The position numbers and the translations under genes were made by a program. A stretch of 62,219 nt of DNA from GCA-002715885 sp045561575 (GTDB lineage: Bacteria; Bacteroidota; Bacteroidia; Flavobacteriales; BACL11): the NCBI GenBank assembly GCA_045561575.1, contig JBJKXM010000072.1, positions 1 through 62,219 on the forward strand, in the 5' to 3' direction. Under the pieces are notes generated by a model, which did no database searches, was not told the origin of the DNA, and worked only from the letters and a program-made list of their open reading frames with translations. Every line of letters starts with the position of its first letter. The stretch's first letter is position 1. This document shows positions 34,732 through 44,695 of this stretch, piece after piece.

Positions 34732-36396
34732 ATGGAAAATAAAGAAGTAAGAGAAAGATATTGGTGGAAAAACACTGAAAGTCAACAAATATTAAACAGA
34801 GGATATCTACTTCAAGGTGAGTCTGTTGAAGGAGCAATAGACAGAGTATGTTCTGCTGCAGCAAAAAACCTATTTAGACCAGAACTTAAAGAAGCATTTA
34901 AAGAAATGGTTGAAAGAGGATGGATGAGTCTTAGCTCACCAATATGGGCAAACATGGGTACAGAAAGAGGATTACCAATCTCTTGTTTCAACGTACATGT
35001 ACCAGATAGAATAGAAGATATAACACACAAACTTGGTGAAGTTATTATGCAAACTAAAATTGGCGGAGGAACATCCGGCTATTTTGGTGCATTAAGAGAG
35101 AGAGGAAGTGCTGTTAAAGACAATGGAAAGAGTAGTGGGGCAGTAAGTTTTATGAAATTGTTTGATACAACAATGGATACTATTTCACAAGGAGGAGTTA
35201 GAAGAGGAGCTTTTGCTGCTTATTTAGACATAGACCACCCAGATATTGATGAATTTCTAACAATCAAAAGTATTGGAAGCCCAATACAGAATTTATTCTA
35301 TGCAGTTTGTGTACCAGACTATTGGTTAAATGAAATGGTAGATGGTGATATGGATAAAAGAAAAATATGGGCAAAAGTATTAGAAAATAGACAACAAAAA
35401 GGATTACCATATATTTTCTTTACAGATAATATTAACAGAAACAAGCCTCAGGTTTACAAAGACAAAGGTATGATGATTAATGCAAGTAATTTGTGTTCTG
35501 AAATTGTTTTGCCTTCTAGTAAAGATGAATCATTTATTTGTTGTCTTTCATCATTAAATCTTGAAATGTATGATGAATGGAAAGATACTGAGACAGTAAA
35601 GTTAGCAATCTACTTCCTTGACGCAGTACTAGAAGAATTTATTAAGAAAACGAAAGGAAACCATTATTTAGAAAATGCTCATAATTTTGCCAAAAGACAC
35701 AGAGCACTTGGTCTAGGTGTATTAGGTTGGCATTCATATTTACAAAGAAATATGATCCCATTTGAAGGGATGGAATCAAAACAGTTAACAACAAAGATTT
35801 TTAAAGATATTCATGAAAAATCTGAAAAAGCTACAAAGGAATTAGCAAGAATATATGGTGAACCTGAAGTACTTGAAGGTTATGGTAGAAGAAATACTAC
35901 ATTATTAGCTATTGCACCAACAACATCATCATCTGCTATACTTGGTCAAGCATCTCCAGGAATTGAACCACTTTATAGTAACTATTATAAAGCTGGTCTT
36001 GCTAAGGGTAATTTTATGAGAAAGAATAAATATCTAGAAGCATTACTAAAAGAGAAAGGATTAGATAATGAAGAAATATGGAGAAGTATTATGTTAAACA
36101 ATGGAAGTGTAAGTCATATTAAAGAATTATCTGAAAACGAAAAAGGTGTTTTTAAGACCTTCAAAGAAATTAGTCAACTTGAAATAATACAACAAGCATC
36201 AATTAGACAAAAATACATTGATCAGGCACAAAGTTTAAACCTAAATATACCATCGAATCTTCCTGTTAAAGACGTAAATAATTTAATACTAGAAGCATGG
36301 AAACTTGGTGTTAAGACTCTGTATTACCAAAGGAGCCAAAGTGTTTCAAAAGAAATGGTAACAAACCTAGTTTCTTGTAGTAGTTGTGAAGGTTAA
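34732..36396 (+). CDS. nrdA: Class I ribonucleotide reductase alpha subunit, compact form without ATP-cone
   Basis: NrdA reduces ribonucleotides using the radical from NrdB. At 554 residues it is much shorter than the roughly 760-residue E. coli enzyme because the N-terminal ATP-cone is absent. The catalytic parts are intact: LPISCFN (first redox Cys), NLCSEIVLP with the thiyl-radical Cys and Glu, ICCLSSLNL (second redox Cys), the radical-path pair in TLYYQRSQ and the C-terminal shuttle CSSCEG. nrdB comes first, as often in Bacteroidota. The last 4 bp overlap the converging M32 gene. Confidence 0.93.
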   Translation: MENKEVRERYWWKNTESQQILNRGYLLQGESVEGAIDRVCSAAAKNLFRPELKEAFKEMVERGWMSLSSPIWANMGTERGLPISCFNVHVPDRIEDITHKLGEVIMQTKIGGGTSGYFGALRERGSAVKDNGKSSGAVSFMKLFDTTMDTISQGGVRRGAFAAYLDIDHPDIDEFLTIKSIGSPIQNLFYAVCVPDYWLNEMVDGDMDKRKIWAKVLENRQQKGLPYIFFTDNINRNKPQVYKDKGMMINASNLCSEIVLPSSKDESFICCLSSLNLEMYDEWKDTETVKLAIYFLDAVLEEFIKKTKGNHYLENAHNFAKRHRALGLGVLGWHSYLQRNMIPFEGMESKQLTTKIFKDIHEKSEKATKELARIYGEPEVLEGYGRRNTTLLAIAPTTSSSAILGQASPGIEPLYSNYYKAGLAKGNFMRKNKYLEALLKEKGLDNEEIWRSIMLNNGSVSHIKELSENEKGVFKTFKEISQLEIIQQASIRQKYIDQAQSLNLNIPSNLPVKDVNNLILEAWKLGVKTLYYQRSQSVSKEMVTNLVSCSSCEG

Positions 36397-37896
36397 TTTA
36401 AATTATAGATTTTAGAATATTTATTTTTAGCATAATTCATAAAATATTTAAAATTTAATTCTTCACCTGTAACTATTTTACATAAATCTTTTGCATCATA
36501 TCTCTCACCATGGTTATGAATATTTTGTCTAAGCCATTCTAATAATTCCTTTGTATCACCATTTTCAATCTTAGAATTGATGTTAGAAACTTCATTTGAT
36601 ACTTTATTATAGAATTGAGCTGCATAAAAACTACCAAGTGTATAAGTAGGGAAGTAGCCTAAACTTCCGTGTGACCAATGTATATCTTGTAAAACACCTA
36701 AAGAATCAGATGGCACGTCAATATTTAAATATTTCTTATATAGATTATTCCAAACAGAAGGTAGTTCTTCAACATTAATATTTCCTTCAATTAATCCTTT
36801 TTCAATTTCATATCTTATTAAAACGTGTAAATGATAAGTTAATTCATCAGCATTAGTTCTGATTAATGATGGTTTAACATTGTTACAAGCTTGATAAAAT
36901 AATTCATAATTAACATTACCTAATTGCTCTGGAAAATATGATTTTAAAAGAGGGAAATTTTTCTTCCAATAAGAAAGACTTCTACCAACATGATTTTCCC
37001 ATAATCTAGATTGAGACTCATGTATACCAAGAGATATTGCATTACCTAGTGGAGTACCGTAATTTTCAGTTAAAATACCTTGTTCATATAATGCATGACC
37101 ACCTTCATGAATACAACTCCATATCATCTCTGATAGGTTTTTTTCATCAATTCTAGTGGTAACTCTAGCATCTTCAGGTGAAAAATGAGATGAAAATGGA
37201 TGAGCTGAAATATCTTGACGTCCAGAATCAAAATCATAGCCCATTTGTTTTAATAAATCAATACCAAAATTCCATTGTTTTTTATGATCAAAATGCTGAT
37301 AAAAAAATGAATCATCTATATGATTATTATCAGTAATTTTATTAATGAAAGGAACTAATTGATTCTTAACATCATCAAAGATTAAATCAACATCTTTAGT
37401 TGTTAGATTTGGTTCATATGCATCTAGTAATGCATCATATGGATGATTTTTATATCCTAACAATTCACATTCTTCCTTTCTTAAATCAACTAAATTTTCA
37501 AGCGAATTTCTAAATATTTTAAAGTCATTGGCATCTTTAGCTAATCTCCAATCCTTAAATGCTTTTGAAATTAACTTTGATTCACGAACAATAAATTCAG
37601 AAGAATATTTTTTTTGCTTTAAATAGGCCTTTCTAGACAGTGTTATATTACGTTTTTGATCAAAATTTAACGAATTATCATTAAATAACTTGTCTAATAA
37701 TTCACCATATTGTTCATCTGTAAACAGCTCAAATCTAATTTTTGCAAGTGTTGATAATTGTTGAGCTCTAAATTTATTTCCATTTTTTGGCATCATTGTT
37801 TATCTCTTGATCCCAGCTCAATACACTCATAGCCATTGATAAATCATATATCTTTACAGAATAATCTCTATAATCATTATAATCGTTTAATTTCAT
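36393..37896 (-). pseudogene. M32 family metallocarboxypeptidase, 5' part out of frame
   Basis: A zinc carboxypeptidase of the M32 (Taq carboxypeptidase) family. The long open frame (36393-37796, 467 residues) holds the HEGGH zinc motif (about residue 228) with the downstream HESQSRLWENH, but starts inside the conserved region. Upstream, ATG 37896 opens a frame encoding the missing N-terminus (SMAMSVLSWDQEIN). The two frames meet at 37796-37803 with a net surplus of one base, for example one A in AACAATG or a 4-nt duplication. Restored, the protein is about 500 residues, normal for M32. It is either a sequencing error or a recent mutation. Confidence 0.8.
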
Positions 37897-37978
37897 ATAT
37901 ATCTTACTAGATTAACAGAACAAGTAAATTGTCTTATAATTAATATTATGTTAAATTATATAAAAGTGTATTTATCCC

Positions 37979-40489
37979 CTATTTATTTTCTAAAGATTCT
38001 ATTAAATAAAGTAAATACTTCTTGTGTTGTCTACTTTGTAAATTAGCTGTAGTGACATCAAGGTATTCCTTAATCCAATTTAAATTATAAAATGCAGATG
38101 TTTTAGAATGATTATCATATGAGGATGATTTAACAATACTTAATAATCTATTAACGTATGTAGTCTGTAGATTTTGCCTTACAGTAGAAATATTAGTATT
38201 TAAATCTGAATCAAAAATAGATTTTCTTAAATCAATCATGTAATAAGGAAGTTCATATTCATTTCCATATAGACTTGAATTTGTCATACGTGATAAAACT
38301 TTATTATTTAAAAGATGATCTAATAATCTATTTTGATATACTAAGATTCTTTGATGTATTCCAGGATCAGATGAAACATTAAAGCCTCTCCTCTGCTTTT
38401 GTAAATAAGGAAATAAATCTGGTTGTAATAACATTCTATTACTAAATCCATATTTAGCTAAAATATTCATTGCTCTTTTCTGAGTTTCTTTATCAACACT
38501 AACAAAAGGTTTTACTGTTGAGTTTTGATCTGTGTGTGCTAAATCTACCATAACCCCACCAATTTGTCTTGTTACAATGTTTAATGCTTGATAATATGAA
38601 AAAACGAGTGTTCTATATGTTCTGTATAACTCTTCGTAAGTATCATTTTCTTCAGTATATTTTTCCTTTAAATCATCTAATATTTTATAAATCATTTCGA
38701 TTTTATCTAGTGAATGATCAAGTTGATCACTTGACAAATCATAAATCATTGCATTTGGATCAGAACCTTTTCCAGTAGATCTCATATCCATAGCATCATT
38801 TGCAAATGCCAAATCTTTTTCTGTCGAACGAGATAAAATAGCAGAAATCCCTTCCTCTTCAGCTTCAACATTATCATATTGAGAATATCCAAATTCAATA
38901 GCCCACATATCGTAAACACCAGGTTTTACGTCAAAAAATAAACCTTGATCTTCAGGATTACGAGTAATATTAATTGCAGGATACTCCATTACAGATGAAC
39001 AAACTCCTCTTTCATTTACTATTTCTTTATTGTTTAGTTCATCATTAGAAAGTAATGTACTACCCTTGAAATTATGACTAAGTCCTAAAGTATGTCCAAC
39101 TTCATGTAAAACAAGTCTGTAAAGTGATTGTTTTACTAATTCATCTTCAAGTTCTTCAGATAAATTCATGTTTTTAATGTAGTTAATACCAAGAGATTTT
39201 TCAACTTGTTGAAAATGAGCGGCATCACAGTTATGTCCAGCATGTGATCTTTCATTAAATAATTCATCTGAAAAAATTCTATTAGTGATATAAGTCCATT
39301 CAAGCATAATATCAGCTCCTAAAATCTCTCCTGTTCTTGGATTAACAAAAGAAGGACCATACCCTCCCCAAGGTGGATTTGGTGATGATGTCCATCTTAA
39401 AACATTATATCTTATGTCACCTGCATCCCAATCAGCTGTATCGGGTTGAATTTTTACTTGTACAGCATTTTTAAAGCCTGCTTTTACGAATGCAAGATTC
39501 CATCTTTCAACTCCTTCTTTTATTATCTGTCTAAATTCTAATGGAGTAGTATTTTCTATCCAGTATACTATAGGCTTTATAGGTTCTGAAATTTCTTCAG
39601 ATGGATTCTTTTTCTCTAATCTCCAACGATTAATAAAGTCCCTGTAGTTAACTTGATCAAGAGTTGTCATATGATTAGATTGTGTAGTGAAGAAACCTAT
39701 TCTAGAATCATCTTTTCTTGTATTATAGTTTGAATCAGGCATTCTTACCAAACTATGTTGAACCATTACTGAAACATTTCGTGAATCAGTAATTGCATCG
39801 CTTCCTCTTCTTGAGGGATATTTACTTTCATAAAAATAATTAACTACTACATCAGTATTTTCAGGATAATTTCTAATTTTATTATATCTAGTCTTGCTTT
39901 TACTTAAATTACCTAACCTAAATCCTTTGTAGCCTCCTGGATATGAGTATTTAACTTGCTGTAATGATTCACTTAGGAAGATATTATCAGCATTAATTAA
40001 GAATTTTGTTTTGTTATCACTTTTAGCAATAATTTCTTCAGAAATAATAACAGGTGTATTTATATTGGCTTTTGAAGCTTTAGACAATGGACTTTCCTCA
40101 TCAAAATAATAACTTGTATTAGATACAGTTATATCAATCTTATTATAAAATTTGGTTATTTTAATGATTTTTGACCCTCTGTATCTACCTCTTACGGCTC
40201 CAGCATCAGTTACTCCATTTTCAAAATAACTAAAGTAAATAAACTCTTTATCTAAATGAGATGTATCTATTTCTATAAAAGATTTTCCATTTTTTTTGTT
40301 TTGATATATATTAAACAATCCTTCATAAAGCTCACAACCTTTTGTTTTATTTTCTATTTCATTTGGCTTTTTTACCTCTTTTTTATCAGATTTTTTTTCT
40401 TTCTGAAGTTTATATAAGGAATATTGTCCATATGATGTAGAGCAAAAAAGAAATAATGCTATGTTTAGTAATAGTATTTTTTTAATCAT
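37979..40489 (-). CDS. Secreted zinc-dependent metalloprotease (DUF4953/DUF5117 type)
   Basis: An exported protein of 836 residues. The signal peptide (LLLNIALFLFCSTSYGQ) is followed by a domain of the DUF5118/DUF5117 kind (about 60-300) and a metzincin-like catalytic part with HEVGHTLGLSHN near residue 461, matching HExxHxxGxxH. FNERSHAGHNCDAAHF just before it is a family-typical insertion. The natural substrate is unknown. It is the last gene behind the M16 and TPR genes, with its own promoter (TAAATTTG at 40510-40517). Confidence 0.87.
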   Translation of the reverse strand: MIKKILLLNIALFLFCSTSYGQYSLYKLQKEKKSDKKEVKKPNEIENKTKGCELYEGLFNIYQNKKNGKSFIEIDTSHLDKEFIYFSYFENGVTDAGAVRGRYRGSKIIKITKFYNKIDITVSNTSYYFDEESPLSKASKANINTPVIISEEIIAKSDNKTKFLINADNIFLSESLQQVKYSYPGGYKGFRLGNLSKSKTRYNKIRNYPENTDVVVNYFYESKYPSRRGSDAITDSRNVSVMVQHSLVRMPDSNYNTRKDDSRIGFFTTQSNHMTTLDQVNYRDFINRWRLEKKNPSEEISEPIKPIVYWIENTTPLEFRQIIKEGVERWNLAFVKAGFKNAVQVKIQPDTADWDAGDIRYNVLRWTSSPNPPWGGYGPSFVNPRTGEILGADIMLEWTYITNRIFSDELFNERSHAGHNCDAAHFQQVEKSLGINYIKNMNLSEELEDELVKQSLYRLVLHEVGHTLGLSHNFKGSTLLSNDELNNKEIVNERGVCSSVMEYPAINITRNPEDQGLFFDVKPGVYDMWAIEFGYSQYDNVEAEEEGISAILSRSTEKDLAFANDAMDMRSTGKGSDPNAMIYDLSSDQLDHSLDKIEMIYKILDDLKEKYTEENDTYEELYRTYRTLVFSYYQALNIVTRQIGGVMVDLAHTDQNSTVKPFVSVDKETQKRAMNILAKYGFSNRMLLQPDLFPYLQKQRRGFNVSSDPGIHQRILVYQNRLLDHLLNNKVLSRMTNSSLYGNEYELPYYMIDLRKSIFDSDLNTNISTVRQNLQTTYVNRLLSIVKSSSYDNHSKTSAFYNLNWIKEYLDVTTANLQSRQHKKYLLYLIESLENK

Positions 40490-40509
40490 TTTGTAATATT
40501 TTATGTTAA

Positions 40510-40517
40510 CAAATTTA
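40510..40517 (-). promoter_or_regulatory. Promoter -7 box (TAAATTTG) for the zinc metalloprotease gene
   Basis: The minus-strand box ends 20 nt before the ATG at 40489 and starts 7 nt behind the hairpin closing the upstream TPR gene. Confidence 0.5.
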
Positions 40518-40524
40518 TAGATTT

Positions 40525-40545
40525 AAACGCAATCTTTTTGCGTTT
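40525..40545 (-). terminator. Hairpin at the end of the TPR-protein gene
   Basis: AAACGCAA/TTGCGTTT forms an 8-bp stem with a 5-nt loop and overlaps the TPR stop codon. The following T-run is weak, so termination may be partial. Confidence 0.5.
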
Positions 40546-41740
40546 ATAATTCTGAAATTAATTTCTTCATTTCATCAGATTTCTTATAGTCACCTTTCAT
40601 ATAATAAAGTTGTTTTAAAGATAATAATGTGTTTTTATCGGATGTGTTGAGCTGGTACGCACTTTCTAAAAACGGAAGTGCTTTATCAAAATAAGTTTCA
40701 GCTTGATTTTTTAATTTTTTGTATTTATTATTATCACTTGTGGAATTAGCAGAATTATTTAGCTCAACAGCTTTGTTAAAAAATAAAGCACCTAAATTAT
40801 AATTACTACCAAAAGAAGATGGATCTAATTCGATAGCTTTTAAATAATCTATCTCTGCTTCTGAAGTTTGTCCTTCTTGATCATAAATAGTACCTCTATT
40901 AAAGTAAAGTAAGCTGTTTTCAGGGTCTAATTCAATGGCCTCCCCTAATTTTGTGATAAGTTCATTTGTTCTATCTAGTTCAATATAAAGATTGATTTCA
41001 GTGTTTATTAGTGACTGATCATCTTCAAACATTTCTCTACCTAAAGAAAGATACTCAATAGTTTTCTCAATATTATTTTCTCTTTTATAGATATCACTCA
41101 TTTGAATGTAAATAGAAGGTTCATTAAAATTAATATCAATTAATTTTTGAAGAAGTTCTTTTGATTTTGTATCATTTTTTAATTTACTAGATGAAAAGAA
41201 AGAGTTGTAAAGAATAGTTTCTTGAGTTATATTACCTCTTTTAAGTTGATCTTCTTCGTCGAATGGAACAATAGCAAATATTTTTTCATAAAAATCTAAA
41301 GAAGACTGATAATCACCTTCATTGTATTTATCAATTCCTAAATTAAATAACTTATAGCCACACTGAATTAAACCAGCAAGAACATCTTCTTTAGGAGTCC
41401 ATTTTCTTACTATAATTCTATCCTTTTTACCTTTTGTTAAACATTTGATATAAGAATCAGTTGCTTTTAAAATTGCTTTATTATCTAATTCTGGTTTTTT
41501 AAGAGCAATTTCCAAGTATATTGGAGCTCTGTAGTTCCACATTTTTGGTTCATTTGAAGTACTTTCATTAGAATAAGCTAAGTCAATATAGTCCTTAGCC
41601 TCTGCTAATAATACCCCAATATCATCACCAGTTGCTTTCTTGGCATTTCTAAGAGCAATAGACGCATTTACAATGTTATGTTTCTGTGCAATTGCTACAG
41701 AAGAAATAAGCATACTTAAAACGATTATAATTTTTTTCAT
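40544..41740 (-). CDS. Exported tetratricopeptide-repeat protein
   Basis: A 398-residue protein with a signal peptide (IIIVLSMLISSVAIAQ) and at least six TPR-like helical pairs, such as YKLFNLGIDKYNEGDYQSSLDFYEK-type and LYFNRGTIYDQEGQTSEAEI. It is probably periplasmic and acts in protein-protein binding. It sits 6 nt after the M16 peptidase gene and before the zinc metalloprotease gene, so it may support one of these enzymes. That link is inference only. Confidence 0.78.
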   Translation of the reverse strand: MKKIIIVLSMLISSVAIAQKHNIVNASIALRNAKKATGDDIGVLLAEAKDYIDLAYSNESTSNEPKMWNYRAPIYLEIALKKPELDNKAILKATDSYIKCLTKGKKDRIIVRKWTPKEDVLAGLIQCGYKLFNLGIDKYNEGDYQSSLDFYEKIFAIVPFDEEDQLKRGNITQETILYNSFFSSSKLKNDTKSKELLQKLIDINFNEPSIYIQMSDIYKRENNIEKTIEYLSLGREMFEDDQSLINTEINLYIELDRTNELITKLGEAIELDPENSLLYFNRGTIYDQEGQTSEAEIDYLKAIELDPSSFGSNYNLGALFFNKAVELNNSANSTSDNNKYKKLKNQAETYFDKALPFLESAYQLNTSDKNTLLSLKQLYYMKGDYKKSDEMKKLISEL

Positions 41741-41746
41741 TATTTA

Positions 41747-44604
41747 CTAGTATTTGATTTCATTAATTTTAAAGTTAAACTTTATTCCATCATTGGTTGA
41801 TGATAATTTTTCAAGCTTTTTCTTTATTAAATATTTATTTCCAACAATAACTATTGCCATTTCATCTGGTCTAATTTTATTGGATGCAATAGTATTTATT
41901 TCATTTAAAGTCATATCATTTAAAATATCAGCTTGTTTGTTGATATATGATGGATCTAAATCATATGTTAAAATTCTATTTAAAAAACCTAATTTTTGAT
42001 TAGGTGTTTCATATTTCATTGAAGCAGAATTTAAAAAAGATTCTTTAGTGGAATTTAATTCATCAGTTGTTAAACCTGTATTAGTGTAATTATCTAAAAT
42101 CGAAAAAATTTCAGCTAATGCACTGTCAGTAACCTCAGTTTTAACACTTGTTTGAATACCAAACATTCCAGTTTGTTTTTCACCCATAAAGAATGAATAC
42201 GCACCATAAGTATATCCTTTGTCTTCTCTAAGATTTAAAAATAATCTTCCACTTGCTCCACCACCAAGTGATTTATTCATAATTTGAGACTTAAAAAATT
42301 CTCCATCAGCATCATAGCTATTAGATTTATGACCCATCATTATGTAAGATTGAGTTGCACCTTCTTTATCTAATAAATAAATTTGAGTAGTATTATCTGA
42401 TGGAAATTCAAAATTAGATGGTAAATTAATATTCTTATTTTCCCATTTTTTCAGAAAATCTAATTGAGAATAAAATTCATCTTTTGAAATATTTCCAACA
42501 GCTACTAATTCACTAACATTAGGAGAGTAATTATTATAGAATTCTTTAACATCTTTTAGTTTAATCTTTTTTAAGTTTTTTTCAGACATAGAATTTCCAT
42601 ATGGTGTATCACCAAATAATACTTTTCCCATAGTAGTACTAGCTAAATATTGAGAATTTTTTTTCATAGACTCTAAACCTTCTGAGTTAGTCTTTTTAAC
42701 TCTTTTAAAATCCTCTTCATTAAATGCAGGGTTTAAAAGTTTATCTTCAACAAGTGAAATAGTTTGAGAAAAATTTTCAGTTAAAGATTCAATAAATAAT
42801 GTAGTAACATCACCGTCTGATGAGAATGAAACAGTACTTCCTAATTTCTGAAGAGCAACACTTATATCTTCAGAAGATTTATTTAAAGTACTTTCATTCA
42901 TCATTTGAGCAGTCAAATTAGCAACACCAACTTTTTTACTATTTTCTAAAAGAGAACCACCATTTATTTTGAGTCTTACATATACCTTTGGCACTTCATT
43001 AGTTTGTGAAAAAATAGTTTTTAAACCATTGTCAAAATTTTCTTTGTGGTACTCAGGTATTTTAGGAGTTTTTGGTGCTGCTGGTTCAGGTTGTGTATGT
43101 CTACAGCATGCATCAAATTCAGAACTAGCCTTGTTATAAATTAAATTGTCATATTGTGGATCTTCTTTTAAAATTAAATCTGAATTCGGATTTCTGCTAA
43201 TAAGGGAATCAAGTTCTTTAACAAAAGGACTTTTAGGTCTTACTTGATTAATTACTGCTTTTCTATTTTTAATATATTTATTAAAAACTCTCATAATATC
43301 AGCTCTTGTTACGTTTTCATATCTAGCAATTTCAGACGAAACATTATGTTTTCCTCTTCCGAGCCATTCCCATTGCGAAATCATTGTTGCTTTTGTAGAA
43401 ATAGAAGTTTTCATATCAAAACTTTGACTTATCATTTCAGTTTTTACCATTTCTAAATCTTCATCAGCAAATCCTTTTTCTTCCCATTCGGCAATTGTAT
43501 TTCTGATATCTGCTTCTATATTATTAAAATATATTCCTTGATCTTCTTGCCAATCTGGAAATGTTAATACAGTAAAATGAAATTCCCCAGATAGTTCTCT
43601 ACAAGGGTGACTAACTCCTGCCTGAATAGCTTTTTCTGATTTTACAAAGTTTTTATAGAAAATAGATTTTTTACCATCACCCATTAATGCTGCAAGCATA
43701 TCTAAAGGAGCTTCATCTTTATGGTAATTTGGAACTGTTGGAAATACTATATCAGTCATTGGTAAATAAACATTATCTGTATATCCAGTGTAAATATCTG
43801 ATGATAACCTAGGCACCATAGATCCCAATTTTTTTACCTCTGCTCCTCTAGGGATAGAACCAAAATATTTTTGAACAAGAGGTAAAACTTCTTCACTATT
43901 AACATCTCCAGTAATTGTTAATATTGCATTGTTTGGACCGTACCATCTCAAAAAGAAGTTTTTTAAATCCTCAAGAGTTGCTCTATCTAAATCATCAACA
44001 TATCCAATTACTGGCCAGTTATAAGGATGTGATGGAGGATATAGATTTTGACCTAAAATTTCATAACTCATACCGTATTGTCTACTTATCTGATTTTGAT
44101 ATTTTTCATTTTTAACGGCATCTCTTTGATTTTCAAACTTTTCTGGAGTAACAGCATTTAATAGAAAACCCATTCTATCTGCTTCAAGCCAAAGTGCGGT
44201 TTCTAAATAATTTGCTGGAATAGTTTGAAAATAAACAGTTCTATCATAAGTTGTATTTCCATTCATATTACCACCTGCATCATTAATGATTTTAAAGTGC
44301 TTTTCATCAGGAACATTTTCTGAACCTTGAAACATCATATGTTCAAAAAAGTGGCAAAACCAGATTTACCTGCTGTTTCTCTATTTGACCCAACATGATA
44401 AGTAACGTGTACATGTACTAATGGATCTGATTTGTCTTCATGAATTAGAACTTTCAATCCATTTGATAGTTCCCATTTTTCAAAAGGAATATCAATGGGA
44501 TTAGTGCTAGCTTCTTTGATTAATAAAGGTTGATTTTCATTATTTGAAAATAATGATAATGAAACAACAAGAAATGAAAATAGAAATGTAATGAATTTAG
44601 TCAT
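41747..44604 (-). pseudogene. Two-domain M16 zinc peptidase, disrupted within its HxxEH motif by a 1-nt deletion
   Basis: An exported M16 (pitrilysin/insulinase-like) peptidase with two M16 domain pairs. The N-terminal piece (44335-44604) has a signal peptide and reads YHVGSNRETAGKSGFAT before losing frame. The second piece (41747-44338) begins MMFQGSENVPDEKHF and carries the rest. One extra C in GCCAC (plus-strand GG at 44353-44354) restores GFAHFFEHMMFQGS, the exact inverted zinc motif HxxEH, and a 952-residue protein. As written, the first active site cannot be made. Repair by one base to an exact catalytic motif favours a consensus error or a very young mutation. Confidence 0.85.
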
Positions 44605-44627
44605 CTTAAAATATTTTTAAAAGTCAA

Positions 44628-44635
44628 CAAAAATA
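44628..44635 (-). promoter_or_regulatory. Promoter -7 box (TATTTTTG) for the M16 peptidase gene
   Basis: The minus-strand box ends 23 nt before the ATG at 44604, in the gap behind gyrA. Confidence 0.45.
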
Positions 44636-44695
44636 TATTAAAAAAAAACTAATTTTCTAGTGAAGAAGCAAATAAATTTTTAAATCAAAAAATAA

